Origin: Voacanga thouarsii
Taxonomy: Eukaryota; Streptophyta; Magnoliopsida; Gentianales; Apocynaceae
Direction of reading: 5' to 3'
Length of the DNA: 64,000 bases
Assembly: GCA_026120185.1 (NCBI GenBank)
Contig: JANUWF010001193.1
Location: forward strand, 1,860,001 to 1,924,000
The translations under genes were made by a program, and so were the position numbers. Shown in pieces: positions 16,093 to 29,412 of this stretch. A model generated the notes under the pieces. The model saw only the letters and a list, made by a program, of their open reading frames with translations, did no database searches and had not been told where the DNA came from. The number at the start of each line of letters is the position of its first letter. Positions within the stretch are counted from its first letter, which is position 1.

Positions 16093-17604
16093 TTCAACAA
16101 AAGAAGGTTAAAAGGTCTTGGCTTCCTTTCCAATTCTGCAGGGCTCATAGCTAAGTTTGTATCAGCTGTGTCTCATCGGAGTCTGACACTGTGAATCAAA
16201 AACAGCTTGTGACAGCTTAAATAGTTAACTATCATCCAACAAAGGAAAATGCCTGTCAGGAATTTCTTAATTTTCATATAGGTTGGAGAACTTTCTAGCA
16301 TGGCTGAATAGTTAAGATCTTTCCAATTGACATCATCAAGATTATTATGTTCTTTTGAAATTCAGAATATTTTTGCTCTCCTTTCAGGTTGTGCTAAACA
16401 ATTTTCAACTTTGTACTCGTTAAATACCTCCCAAGGAAGATTTTGTTCCTTCCTGTCATTAAAGGGATATGGCCATTCTATGATCCAGAAAACCTCTCTC
16501 GATTCTTAAGTTCCAGAACTTCCTAAATGCTCTTTACAAATATAAGTTCCAGAACATATATTCCTTTCCGGGTTCATTGTCAATGGAGAGCATATATCTC
16601 TGTTTGGCTATCAATGTCTTTATCAGATATAGAGCTTACTTGTCATATGTCATTGCTAGTAATGATCCACATCCACTTTATAGGCTGAAACTTACGATAA
16701 AGGGGTTTCAGTTTGTACCAAGGAATGCAGAAGAAAGCTTTGATCTAGCATGGAACTTTACCACCTTAATCTTTCATGAACTGAATCAAGAAGTAACTTT
16801 GCCATTTATCAACCACAACAAATGGATCTTTTATAATGAAGTAGCTACAATAGCTCTTAAAGTTCTTCATTTGGCATTACTTTCCAATTGTCTTTTTACC
16901 ATATAATACATTTATGTTGTCCCTCAATTTTCTATGTTCTTTTGCATTTCAATTTTGACTTCTCTGAATTCATTGTGCCTCACATTATTAAGACATACAA
17001 TGGGGCAAACTGGTAAATTTCTTTGCTGAAAACCTATTCCTGCTTGAATCATTCATCAAAATAGATCATTTCCTTTCTCTATTTCCTTTTCCCACTTCTT
17101 TCTTTTCTTTTCCACCGTCCGCGCTGTTTTTGCTGAGTGATACGTGACAAATGTTGCTTCATAACAACTGATGTAAGTTCACATTCAGGAAAGATAGTGA
17201 CAATTCTTCCTTGTTCTTGTGGCTCTTCCCCATGAAGGCATCATCTTCAAATGCTTCCTCAAGCTGAAGACTGCATGAGATTTGTTTGTTGCTGACTTGA
17301 AGTGGGATTCAAGGAAATAAGCATGTACTGTTGCTCTGTAAATAAAGTTTCCAGTTATCTATGAAATTATTGCTCTGATGATATTTTGGCAGTTAAATTA
17401 AATTCCAATTTATATGATTTATTTCCTGGGAATTGTGATGTCTGAATACCTCATAAAACATGTTCACTTTCCAGAATATGCTTAGAGCAGGAGACAACTG
17501 CCTTGTTGCAGCGTTCTTTCATCTTGGTGAAAACTGAAAAGGATATTGAGAATTTGGGATGGAAACCTACTTATTAATTGAATATCATATAAAGAACATT
17601 AAAA

Positions 17605-17985
17605 TTATATTTGGTTGGAGTGAGAGGAAAAAGGTATCTGGGAAGGAAAAGTGAATTTGAAGGTAAATGAGAAAAACTCATGATTAATTGGAGGGTAAAT
17701 AAGGGGTGAAAGTTAATTGTGCTATTCTCTACATTAGCAGACCTTTCACTCCAATTTTGGAGGGATTGGACTATAAATAAAAAGTTTAAAAAAAGATAAA
17801 TGTATAAATTTTTTCACTTTTTAACTATTAAAATAGTAATAAATATAATGAATATAATAGTAAATTTAATATTTATTTATTTATTTTCAACATTATAACC
17901 AAATAAGATAAAAGTAAATATAACTTATTTTCTACTCGATGTAAAAATATCACTTTCCCTCCTCTTCCCTTTGTGAACCAGGAGA
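17605..17985. repeat. MITE-like element with purine/pyrimidine-rich termini (family P)
   Basis: The left end (TTGGTTGGAGTGAGAGGAAA) and right end (TCACTTTCCCTCCTCTTCCC) are imperfect inverted repeats around an AT-rich core. The inner motif AAGTAAATATAACTTA is shared with the element at 41238-41525. Non-coding. Approximate borders. Confidence 0.45.
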
Positions 17986-18161
17986 AAGATTTTTTGTTTT
18001 TCAAACTTAGGGTGCATTTGAAATGGTTATAAGTTTTTTTTTTTTTTAATTTTGAATTTGAGATGAAATTTGGATTTTCGAAAAATGCATAGGGAGCCGA
18101 AGAAAATGAATGAGATGTTTTGTTGGAAAGATGACACAGTTTGGAGAAACAGTTTTTTTTT

Positions 18162-18188
18162 GGGGGTGGGGGGGGGGGGGGGGTGGGG
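18162..18188 (+). other. Long G-tract, potential G-quadruplex, upstream of transporter gene
   Basis: Runs of 5, 16 and 4 G separated by single T residues, ~380 bp upstream of the MFSD5-like start codon. The composition allows G-quadruplex formation on the plus strand. Confidence 0.7.
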
Positions 18189-18566
18189 CCGGAGAAGAGT
18201 AGTGTTTTCGGCTAGATTAACTGCTATAACAAACACTGCAAAAAATCAAAATTTATAAAGTATTGGGCTCTGGCAGCAAAAAGATGAGAAATAATGAGCC
18301 TATGGGCCTTGGCCCAAAAACAAACCTTCATGGTATTTGAGCTCTGGAAGAGCCAACGCCCCCAAATCTGTAACTAACTTTAATCTCAGGCGATTTGATT
18401 TTAGATCTTAGAAGAGTGAGACCCCAGTTCCCCCTTCCCGCCGGCGACTTCTGCTTTCCCCGTTTAACCTTTTCCTTTGTTACATATAATTCCACCATGA
18501 AAACGATTGGCATCCAGGCTTTCAATTTCTGATAAGATTTTCCTTCACATTTTCTCCCAAACAACA

Positions 18567-21500
18567 ATGGGAGTGGTTATCGAAAGCGAGGTTTGGGAAC
18601 CGAAGAAACCACTTTACATATTCATCTTCGTTCCATGCTTCCTTTCCGTCTATTTCTTACCTCGCAATAGCAACAATAGAGCTGGCACAGTATTCGATCA
18701 CTCATTTTCCTCGGCGTTCCTGCGTTTCCAACGAAGTTTTTTGCTCCTCTTTACTGTCTCCTCAGGTGAGCTCAATACTACCTGAACGTTTTTGTTTATT
18801 TTTACTCGAAAATGTCAATTTATTGCTTATCTGATTTTGCTGTTCCTTCGTTTTTGTTTGGTTGGATAGTGATGGAAGGCTTGTGGTCAGTGTTTGGGGA
18901 GTATGAATTGAAGCATTATAGAATGAGTAGGGAACAAATGGTGATGTGTTTATGCGTAGGATGTGCTGCGTCACTCTGTATTGGTACTTTCTTAGGCGTG
19001 CTTTCTGATTTAATGTAAGCGTGCTTTTCTCCTGTCTAATTAGTGATTCTTGTTAGTAAGCATGCTTTTCTTCAGTCTAATTAGTGATTCTTGTTAGTAA
19101 GCATGCTTTTCTCTAGTCTAATTAGTGTTTCTTGTTAAACTTTATTTTTTAGCTTCAATACTGGTAAAATATGTTTTCCTGTATAGAGGTGTGTATTATT
19201 TCCCTCGGCTCAGTAGAATTTGGCAGTGTATCATTTACCTCACACGAGCCTGTTATCAGAAGGCTTTTCTCAAACATTGCCTATTGGGTAACTAAACAAA
19301 TTATGAGAACTTGAATCCTATATAGTTTTAATATTCTGCATAAAAGCAATTTGATTGTTAGTGATATTTTTGTTATAGAACTTAAACCAGATTTCTGTGA
19401 ATTTCAGCTCTGTTTTTGTTTAATAGGCTTCATAAATGGAGGGAACTGTTAGTTTAATTGTGGTACAAGTATTTTTCAGCAAAAGATCTCCAATTATGAT
19501 GCCACTTTGTTCTTGTTGTACTCTTAGTTTTAATGATTAGAATGTAATTATCCTAATATCTTTGTGCAGAGGCCAAAAGAAAGTTTGTTTGCTATTTTAT
19601 GCACTGCACCTCTTTGTTGCCATATGGAAAAGAGTTATTGCACGTCCTGGCATATGGTTTGCGAGCATCTGTCTTTCTATTGCCTCTTCTATATTTTTCT
19701 TCGGTTTTGAGACATGGATGGTTGTTGAGCATGATAAGGTTAGTTTGTACAGTATTTTATCTTTTTCAATCACCTCTGCTAGTTGACTTTTGTGCCTGTT
19801 AACTGGATAGGTGCTTTAACCATCTGTTAGAAGTTTGAGCACAAATGCAGTTTATTCTTGTAGGCCTTCTTTTTCCAAATACATTTCATGTAACTGAATG
19901 GCTGCTGCCCTACTTAATTGGTGGTTATGGTTATCTTACACAGCTGGAGCAGAGGCATGATACGTTGAATGACATGTTTTGGTTAATGACTTTTCTTGAA
20001 GCTGCATCACATATTTTCAGCCAAGCAGTAGGAAATTTTCTTGTTGGAAGGAGTGGGGATCAAATTATGGTTTCTCCATACAGTGCAGCTCTGCTTCTGG
20101 CAATTGTCTCTTTCATTTTTGCAACTCATAGATCACAGGAAGATCCAAGAGCTTCCACATTCAAGGATTATTGGACTTCATTTCGGACATATATCTTAGC
20201 TGGTATAATATGTTTCTCTCTCCTGTCTTTGTTTTATTAGTCCTTTTGAATTTAAATTCCTTCAAATAACAGAGATGTGTTTCTGTGTGTATGTATGAAT
20301 ATAAATATACATTACTGAAGATGTAAGACTGTATTAGTGGTTAGAATATGGAAGTAATGATACGGTATTAACAATTAATGCTATTAGTACTGTCAGAATT
20401 GGAAACATAATTGCATAAAAGTTCCAGCATATTGCTTCTGTGAAAATTCTTGCCGTTTCTCAACATAGAAAACACAGCTGGTTCTTCAATCCTCCAATCC
20501 TTGTATAACCAAAGTTTTAGCTTTCCTGTGATTTTATATATTGTATGGCACTGAATGATCTTTAACCTACTTTGGCTATATTGAATGAGCAAATAGTTGT
20601 TTGCAGTAGTTATAAAGCAAATTTGAATACTAAAGCAGCACTCCAGCTTAACAGACTGATGCCTTGTCCTTCAAATTGAAATGCTAGTTTCATATTTGAT
20701 ACCAGACTGTCTTATACCGCTACCACTTCCAAAGAAGGGTGGGAGAAAACTACATATTCATGGACAAGCTAGTCTATATATGCCTTTTATGATGTGGTCC
20801 ATGGGATACAGTACTTTAAATTGACTTTGCTATGGTTTATATCACTTCTACAAAATGGACAAGTATCATGCATTTGGGCAATGACGATTGACAATGGAAG
20901 ACAGCATGGAACACCTAAATGAATGTTATCTTCTCAGCAATAATGGAGCTTTTTATGTTGTTAGATAAGAGGATATGGCTATTATCGTGGTCACAAGCCT
21001 GTGTGCACCTCTCGATTGCAGTTTTCTGGACTCTTTGGGCACCGACTATCATTGTAAGTTCTTTTGGTATTTTGGTGCAAGTAAATGGATTTCCTTCTAT
21101 CCTTTCTACCAAGTAAATGTAACCCTCTTTCTTATCAACTATGTCAAACATTTCTCCTGATTTTATTGTAATTAATATGAGATATTTCCTACAAATTATT
21201 TGATTCGAGTATGAATATTATGGGTAGAATACTTAAAAGTTCTCATAGTGATAAAGAACTTTTGAATGTCATCATTGTCACTTCGACGTTTCTTGATAAT
21301 ACAGTGATACTTAACATATCTAATACAAAATATTTAATGCTTGTTTCTTCAATATCAAATTTAAACCTTCCAAATTGTGATATATTGTAATGGTGCACAA
21401 AGCTTTGCTTCTCTCATGTTTAATTGTCTAAGTATAAGATTTCAGTTTGAAATCTAATATACATAATATTCAGGGCTCATCAAGTGAACTTAAGAATTTT

Positions 21501-22936
21501 GATTTCTTTATGATTGATTGTGTTCTTCATAATTCTCAGACATGATTCCATCATGACTAGAAGGGGACATAGTATAGAGTGTTGTTATGTTTGAATACAT
21601 TTTTTCCTTTTCATTTTGATTCTAGAATTGGTTTATAAGAAGTAATGAATATTTATATGAATTATCCCATCATTGTAGGCAGATGGCAGAGAAGTTCAGT
21701 TAGGCTTCATATCTCCTTGTTTGCTGGGTGCTAAAATGCTGGGGAGTACTGCATTTCCATGGTTCTTAAATGGACCATTACCCCTTCGGACAGAGGAATG
21801 CTTAGTATACTGTTTTTGTGTGATGGGCGTTGTTTTGTCTGTAGTAGCTTATGATTATCAGGTATGTTGTTTCTAGAGGCTTATGAGTCAGGAACTGTAC
21901 AACTTTCCTGCAGATATTGTGGCAGATCTCAGTTTTAAAGGGATAATCTTACGTTTTTGTGTTTTGTTCCCTTCCAGGATATTGGAATTCTCATTGGACT
22001 GTTCTGCTTATTCCATGCTTCTGTCGGCCTGGTTTTGCCTTCACTTGCCAGATTGAGAAGCATGTAAATTCTAATTTTATAGTGATTGTGTGTGTCACAT
22101 TCATTTATGTTCTATCAAAGGAGTCTTTTTTAGTAATAATTGTTTTGTTGGCATCCAGGTATGTACCAAATGAACTCCGTGGGGGAATGATGAGCCTATC
22201 TCAAGCTCCTGCAAATTTGATATTCCTTTTTTTTCTGGTCCAAGTAGGTTTTCTCAGTATATATTTGCTCCAAATGTTTTAGAGATGGGAACTTATTATT
22301 CTTCATTCTCTATGCGGATTATGATTGGGAGATGGTGGAAAATATATATATATATATATATAGCTTTATTGGTTATATAAAGTGAAATGTTTAAGATGAA
22401 AATTAATATAATAGCCTTGGTTTGTTCTTGTTAGTTGTCGTCTATGTGTCCTTCAATAATGGCTTAAGATGGATATGAAGCACTTCCGCTTTATGATAGG
22501 CAATGGATATACTAAAATCGGGTTGATTTAAGTGTTGGTGGACTTAAAATAGAATTAATGGCATTTTGATTTGCTTCTCGCACAAGAGACATAGCAATAC
22601 ATAGTTTATATGAATTTCCTCAAACTTACCAACCACCTAAATCTGGACCATTGATTTTTCTACATATCTAGATAAATATAGATCAAGCCAAACATTTGAT
22701 TGTTGTGCTTTGAAATGTGGCTTGCCAGTGATTTCTTTGTTTTCATCATACATCTTTTATGAACATTGAGGTCTTTTTTTTTTTTTTTTTTTATTTTGAA
22801 GGGAGGTTATTATCAGAATATTGAGAATTCAACCATCATAGTATTTGCTGCTGCCTGTCTATTCTCAGCAGCTGGATGCATGTACATGTTGAAGCAGTCA
22901 GGGAAGCAACTCCACCATAATTGGCAGAAATTATAA
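18567..22936 (+). CDS. MFSD5-like molybdate-anion transporter (major facilitator superfamily)
   Basis: Predicted membrane transporter. The eukaryotic MFSD5 family has been linked to high-affinity molybdate uptake; the substrate here is inferred from family. Nine coding exons: 18567-18765, 18870-19014, 19570-19738, 19944-20202, 20965-21053, 21679-21861, 21978-22063, 22159-22243, 22802-22936. Phases all match, giving 449 aa, normal for the family. The ATG at 18567 is the first in frame. Hydrophobic segments run through the whole protein, consistent with about 12 helices. Recognisable blocks are VMEGLWSVFGEYELKHY (start of exon 2), FGFETWMVVEHDK (end of exon 3), SFRTYILADKRIWLLSWSQA (exon 4/5 join), MLGSTAFPWFL and YVPNELRGGMMSLSQAPAN. 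Intron 2 contains a 41 bp triplicate repeat, and a T-tract of about 20 nt precedes the last exon. The gene converges on the P4H gene, 833 bp away. Confidence 0.95.
19018..19138 (+). repeat. Three tandem 41 bp units in MFSD5-like intron 2
   Basis: The unit contains TGCTTTTCT, GTCTAATTAGTG and TTCTTGTTAGTAAGCA. Copies start the shared TGCTTTTCT at 19022, 19063 and 19104, an exact 41 bp period. The first unit abuts the splice donor of exon 2. Confidence 0.9.
22340..22362 (+). repeat. (TA)n microsatellite in MFSD5-like intron 8
   Basis: A pure TA dinucleotide tract between exons 8 and 9 of the transporter gene. Confidence 0.85.
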
Positions 22937-23769
22937 TATAGGCTCATCCTTTCGGTAGCATTTCCTTAGGCAGGTGCAGCTAAGATCGGACCAAATTGAC
23001 TGATAAAGAGAAGTGCGCCTTTCCATGACCAGACTGCTGAATGAATGGGGAAACAAAGAGTGCCAAGCATCGTAAAGTATTTTTTGGAGGATGCTTGTGC
23101 AGAGACCTGAAAAGAGACACGTTGAGACTTTACTTATTCTTTTTCTGATTTGAATTGCCTACCCTGCAGCAATATTCATAGCCATTATAATCTGACGAGC
23201 AAACGTGCGTGCATGATCACCACCATGTTGCGACTTTGCTTTATGAAGAGTTGGGTGACACTGAAGAATCAGGTGAACACTACCAAGTTGTTGGCCCTTC
23301 TTTTCTGCTTTTTGCCCGCCTTTGTGGTTTTTTTTTTTTTCCTTTTCTCGCATATGTGCCGCTGGATTTGGTACCATGATGAGGGCCTTTGTGTTGGAAA
23401 AGGGGAAGATGGTTGTTTCACTGACCATTATCTTGATTCTATCTTGTTTCTACTCATTTTATGTTTCCATATCTTAAACTACTTGTAAAGAAATTGGGCC
23501 AATTGCTGATGCTAATGTTTGTTTTGAGGACTGATTACCAGTGGCAAGTACAAGACACATGATTGAGATTGGCTACAGAAATGATATGTTTTGCTGATTG
23601 ATCTTTTTATCGAATGGGAGAAGGAAGAAAAAGAAAACAAAAAAAGGCCCAATGCTATTTTCATTCGTGGGAAATCATCACATGATCTCTAGGATAACTT
23701 ATATTTACTGTAAATTTGATTAGACTCCCAGATGTGAGTTTTTTGAAAATGAACTTAACGCATGGATGC
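22937..23769. other. Convergent 3' flank between MFSD5-like and P4H9-like genes
   Basis: Presumed 3' UTRs of both genes, which point towards each other. No separate gene or RNA recognised; open frames here are short and unlike known families. Confidence 0.6.
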
Positions 23770-26700
23770 TTAATCATCCTGTTCTTGATCCCTGATCCAC
23801 TTTGTGGCCACCCACTTTTCCCCTTTGATTACCGGACAGCTCCCGTGGAGTGATGTCTGGGGTAAAAGGAAGAATATATAAAAGATCAGATGCACATATA
23901 GGAAGAATATAAAATGGAAAGAAGAGCAAGAAAGGATGCTGAAAAGATTAGACAGGACTTACGAACCGGATCAATTGTACCATTCGGGAACAATGAGTAA
24001 AACAGTAGCCCATCCCCTTTCCGTGGCTTTACTTTCAAACCGATACACTTGCGAAAATCATAACTATTGTCCATGTTCCTCCCATTCTGCAAATCAAGGA
24101 AATTGATTGATAATTATAGATTTTACATCTTGAAACTATGAATTAAGAAAAAAGGAGAGGGAATTGTGCAAGAAAACATGAGAGAGAGAGAGAGAGAGAG
24201 CAGTAACCATGGGATGCAAGACAAGTGAAAATGGCTAAACTTACCTCAAAAGGGAACATGGTTTCCCCACCTTCTTCAACGTCAGATAGATACAGCAGAA
24301 AAGAAGCAACCTGAAAGAATTCAACGGATTACATTAAAAAGATAGAAAAAAGGGTCTTAAGGCTAAAAAGATCAAAAGAGTACTGTAATCATGGAGTTTC
24401 ATCAATCTTAACATTTATATAATCTCATTCTACATTGGCCAAAAACATTGAGACTTCCAACATCAGAAAACCATTTACAACCCATATCTTATAAATTTAT
24501 ATCAGATCTGCAACGTTATAGGACTGATGCACCCAAACTAACTCAGTATTCAGGTAGCAAAAGAACAACCCAAGGAATACCCAGTATATCTTTTATCATA
24601 CCCTCTGACTCTTCTGTGGGCCGTATTCAGCAGGATTGAATGCATCATAATGAGAATTGTATCTCTGACCTATCTCGTACCGCAAGACGTTAAATGCCTG
24701 AAACATTGTTACATCCTTGCATTACTGAGACAATTTTAGAATTGACCTGAAATCAAAGGTCAACTAATTCAACGCAGAAGACAATCAAAATGATGTTCTG
24801 CAAAGGTGCATTGAGAGTAATATACCCAAAACACACAACTAGCCAAAATAAATGGATGCAAAATGCAACAGAAAAAAACAAAAATAAAATGCTCAATACA
24901 TGTAATGACAATGATTTCTAGACATGGAACTAACCAAAAACTAACTTGTGAGGTCCTGTGTTTGCATTTATATACATGGTGATAACTGAAACATAAAGGT
25001 AAAATAGCTAAAGCGTTATCTTGAAAGCATGTCAAGGCGTCATGGAAAGATTTTCAATACTTCTTTTTAATCAATAACCAAAAAGAAAATTCCTTATCAT
25101 AATTTAACACCACATTCACAGCCAAAAACCTTCCGGTTCTTTCTCCTGATCTTCTATCGTTATATTCACACTTCGGCTAGTTCTGACAATGTATACTGCA
25201 ATTGAAATGGCATGTCCAAAATTCAGCCTTCTAGGTCGATCCCAAGAATGCACATCCTGATTTCAATACTTCAAATTCTCAATGAGTTCAGAACTCTTTG
25301 CAAAGGGGAAAATTTTGAGCTTTGCAACTCCTTTTTTTAAACATGTTGGTAATTTATATTTGATAACAACCGACAGAAGTGTTATACTTCCTGGATAACT
25401 GTAAATAAGGCCTCAGATCATAGAGTTGATAAAATGCACAAAATTGTGCACTAAATTGAAAAGCCATTACCATGTGAAATTTGTATATAAATAGGATGAG
25501 GAGAACTTTTAAGTAATATTACCTCCCCATGAGACCTTGGGATCATTGTCGCCCTTGCAATTTTTTTCTCAATCAAAGCCAAAACTCCAGTGTTATCTTC
25601 AGATGCACTTATAAACATTCCAGAACTGGAGGGAAAAAGAGAGAAGGAACCATAACACAAAAGTATCAGTTTCAAAATATTCACCTACACAGAAGGAATT
25701 TTCAACTTAACAACCTCTAAACAAATGATTTCTCCAATAAACGAACTCGTGATGAGGTGAAAGGGCACATGAGACACAGTAAAGTAATAACTTGAAAATC
25801 ATCAATGAGGTTGCACTTATATGAAATAGAAGATACCTGGTCCTAATTCCCTTGGTACTGTCGACAGTTTCTCCCTTCCGTAAAGCTAAGGTTGATGGTT
25901 GAAGCCCAGCTTTTGCCATTTTAACTATGCCCTGACACTGTTCTACAGTTGCAAAATTCGGAAAGTAGAGTGCACGAGGGCTCCAGCTCAAGACCTAGGC
26001 AAGCAAAACACAAGAACAAACTTGAAAAGTTAAGAGAAGCGGATGCGGGTCCAAATCAAATTCCAATAAGCAAAATTATTATTATTATTATTTTTAAAAA
26101 GGTGGGAAATTTGATGGCTTCAAGACATGGCAGAAAAAGCTTTCAGGCTGAACAGTTCTGCTCCCTACATGGTGATTCGCCATGGATGGATTTATGACTT
26201 CCAATGAACTCTATTTATTACAAGTTAATGGTCTGTATTGCATTAATAGGACACAGAACAATTTCAATGAAACATTGGTTTCCGAGTTATTTAGCATCAA
26301 ATTCTGAATTATCTGAATTATGTCATGGTCAGCAGATGCTAAGGACTCCCCAAACAAGAAAATACTGCTGAGCATTGTCTTATTTGAATATTATGGCAAC
26401 ACTAACCTATTAATGTTACTCGTGGCTCTCAGGCCATGACTACTAGAAAAGTCTTCACCAGATCTCAAAAATCCACCATGGAAAAACTAATTGTTAATTT
26501 GTATGAAAAGCTTAGTTGGATGCAAACACAAGAACTTAAAATTCAATTCCAGAAAGTTGGAGGTAGTTTAAGCAGTGATGCGTCCATTTCTTCTTCACCC
26601 TTCACTGAACATTTATTTTTCTTTTTGAGTAAAAGGCAGGCATCAGTATGCAATCAGACCACTTTCTTACAGAATTTATTATACTGCTCCACAAACTAGT

Positions 26701-27217
26701 TCAAATTTATTTCAGAACTCAGATCCACTCCTTGCGTTTTCTGAAGAAAAAGGAAAACACAATACATAATAATATATAATTCCCCGCAAAACTGAACTTA
26801 CTGAAAACACAAAATACCTAGAAAAAATGCAGAGAAGTAGATACCTGAAAGGGAATCGAAGTGAGAGAAGCCTCGCCGGACTTGCCGTGGGGCAATGGAT
26901 CAAAGCTTTTCTCTTCCTCCACCACGTCACGCGCGGCCTCCAGTAACCGAGGCCGAGACCGAGCACTCCATTCATCCTGTACACAATCATTAATCAATTA
27001 CGTCGATAATAAAAACGAAAACACATTTTTGTATATATTTTCTTTTGTTTTAAAAAAAATATATATGTCTACACAGAGGGAGGACCTGTTGAGAGAATAG
27101 CGCGGAGCCAAAGAAGCCGGCGAGGAAGAAAACAAGGCATAAGAAGAAAACAAGCGGTAACCCTAAGCTCAACCAACTTCCGCTTCCAACTGGTTTACCT
27201 CCTCTGCTGCTCTTCAT
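23770..27217 (-). CDS. P4H9: Prolyl 4-hydroxylase (P4H9-type), type II membrane enzyme
   Basis: 2-Oxoglutarate/Fe(II) dioxygenase that hydroxylates proline in secreted hydroxyproline-rich proteins (extensins, arabinogalactan proteins) in the ER/Golgi. Eight coding exons on the minus strand: 27217-27086, 26976-26845, 25994-25837, 25625-25523, 24697-24602, 24310-24245, 24086-23967, 23856-23770; total 297 aa, phases consistent. An N-terminal signal anchor (LSLGLPLVFFLCLVFFLAGF) follows a basic tail (MKSSRGGKP). The iron ligands are visible as H191-x-D193 in RYNSHYDAFNP and H273 in TSLHGSCPV. The 2-oxoglutarate Lys is K283 in GEKWVATKWI. DVEEGGETMFPFENGRNM is also characteristic. The donor of exon 7 was chosen at GATCCG|GTTCGT because only it keeps the DPTSLHG frame. 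Confidence 0.96.
24180..24200 (+). repeat. (GA)n microsatellite in P4H9-like intron 6
   Basis: Pure AG/GA dinucleotide run between exons 7 and 6 of the minus-strand gene. Confidence 0.9.
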
Positions 27218-28169
27218 TATTGTCTGCTCTGCTCAATTTATTTCCTAAGGATCTTCTACCCCTGCCTTCAAATCAATCCAATCGTACTGAATCCGAGAGC
27301 ATTTATACACACAAAAACATCTAGAATCTTCACTTGTGGAAGAGGACTCGAACAGACTCAACTGGAGCAAGCGATTGATCGGGGAGGGAGTCTAGTCTAG
27401 AGAGCCGAAGGTGGGAAATTGAAAGAATGATATCATTGGATACTTCTGTTTGTGACTTGACTTTTGCACGCGGCGGGAATTCTGACATAAGTTTTGATGC
27501 TGCGCTGGATTTGTCATTCCCCTTCTGTGGGCTGTCGCGGATTTTGGATCCTAAAGTTCCGATAGAACTATACACGAATTAAACTCACGGATAAAATATT
27601 ACAAATTAAAATTAAACTAATTATTTGTGTTGAAATAAAATTAATTTATTTAATAAATAAATAAACTCAAATAAAATATTATATTCGTTTATTAATTTAA
27701 TAAATTCAAAATATATTTTTTAAATTAATTATATTATATATAATATTATATTTTTAATATTAATTAAAATTACTATTACACCACTTTGACCTTACCTTTT
27801 ATTAATTAAATTTTAGATTTAATTTTTTAATAAAATTTTGAATTATTATTATTTTTTAATTTCAAATAAAAAATATAAAATAAACGAACAAATAATTTAA
27901 ACTCAAAGAATTTTTCAAACTTAAATTCAAACAAATACGAACATTATCAAATAATAAACAAACGAATTCAAACTCGATTAATAAATAAACAAACTCTAAC
28001 AATATTCTTTTATGTTCAAAATCAAATTTAAAAATTTATACTCGGTTCGATTGTATTCCAATACAACACTAGTTATTGCAAAATTATAACTATCAAAATA
28101 GCATCATATTTGGTCTACTAGCAACAGATATCCAAATGTTATACACTTAAGGTGTAACTGTACTTAGAT

Positions 28170-28475
28170 AGCAAATGAATTGAAATGAGTTTATAAAAAT
28201 ATAATAAAAATTATTAAATATGCAACGTTAAATAAAATTAAAATAAGACTAAATAAAAATATATAAAATAATAAAATTTTAACTTAAAGAGTTTTTGAAT
28301 TTGAATAAATTTCTCAATCTACTTCCACCTTGAAGGTGAAAATGAACAAAATAACGATTGAATTGAAATAAATTTGAATGAAAATAATAAAAAAATATTA
28401 AATATATAAAATTATATAAAACTTAAAATAAAATTATAAAGACAAAACGTATAATATATTAAAAATATATGACTG
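28170..28475 (-). repeat. Two adjacent AT-rich foldback MITE copies (family A, reverse)
   Basis: 28170-28330 and 28345-28475 both read GAATTGAAAT... then AATAAAAATTATTAAATATG or AATAAAAAAATATTAAATAT, the reverse complement of the family A core seen at 43208-43630. Borders approximate. Confidence 0.5.
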
Positions 28476-28811
28476 TTTTTTTTATTTTTTTACCAAACTA
28501 GTCGAACGAGTTAGGTAAAAAAATAATGTCATAAATAAATTTCTTGACAGATCAGTTATCAATTAATGCTAGTTTCTTTCGTTTCTTTATGGAGAAAACT
28601 ATAATTAGATATTGGAAATTATTTGGTCAATTTAGAGGTGGAGTGGAAGGGTACAGGATAGTGGAAGTGGGGACGGGTGAAAATAAGGTAGATGAATACA
28701 TAAAACATCCCCGTGGACGCAGCCGTTGATGCTTCATCACATTCCCAAGGTGATTGGAGAAACCATGCATGATTCCACCGTTTCCAGATCAGGGCCGGCT
28801 CTCGGGAACAT

Positions 28812-28853
28812 AGCTACAGCAACTTGTACGATGCTGTACAAGTTGTTAGCTGT
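28812..28853. repeat. Perfect 10 bp inverted repeat (hairpin)
   Basis: CAACTTGTAC (28820-28829) and GTACAAGTTG (28836-28845) are exact inverted repeats around a 6 nt loop. Weaker pairing outside involves AGCTACAG and TTAGCTGT. It may be a relic of the foldback family at 39392, 62689 and 62946, which has similar GTTGTA/TACAAC stems. Confidence 0.6.
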
Positions 28854-29412
28854 ATTGATGGATCTGCAACTTTTGGACTTACGCCCACAGTTAGTTTAAT
28901 TGAGGCGTGAAGAAGGAAGCAAAGAAGAATGGATATAAATGCAAAGTAAATGACACTTTTTTTTTTTTTCTTTCACAATTTGATACTACTATATATAAGT
29001 ACCATCACTAGTATATTTTTTATTAAATAAAAATATATAAATAAATATCCACAATTTATCCAGTTAATAAGTGAATCTAAATATATTAAATTTAAATAGA
29101 TTAAATCCCATTTAATTCCATCAAAATAGATATTTATCTTACTACCACTGCAAACAACGAAAAGTAAACGTTTCCTATCGTAGAAGCAAAGGTACCCTCT
29201 CACTCCCCTGCATTCTCTGCGAACCAAACTACTATAAATAGAGTTGGCAAACTACTGTAAATGGAATTGACAAATGTACTCAACTACTGTACCTTCCTTT
29301 CAATTTTCATAAACCGATGCATTGAAATTTTCTTAGTATCTAATCCATTATGAGCACTAAATTTTCCTATAATTTTCTGCTATTTGGCATGCCAGAAATC
29401 TCAAGCTCCTCT

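Larger units (their letters stand above)
16093..18566. other. Intergenic between ACBP3-like and MFSD5-like genes
   Basis: No convincing gene. An open frame at 16577-16906 has no family likeness and is probably chance. The second half holds a MITE-like AT-rich block and a long G-tract (separate entries), then the transporter leader. Confidence 0.55.

Noticed and set aside
16577..16906. 109-codon open frame after the ACBP3-like gene
   Set aside because: No recognisable domain, starts at a non-ATG codon context and lies in AT-rich DNA; likely chance.
26436..26699. Open frame inside P4H9 intron 2
   Set aside because: Fully intronic, opposite strand, no family likeness.
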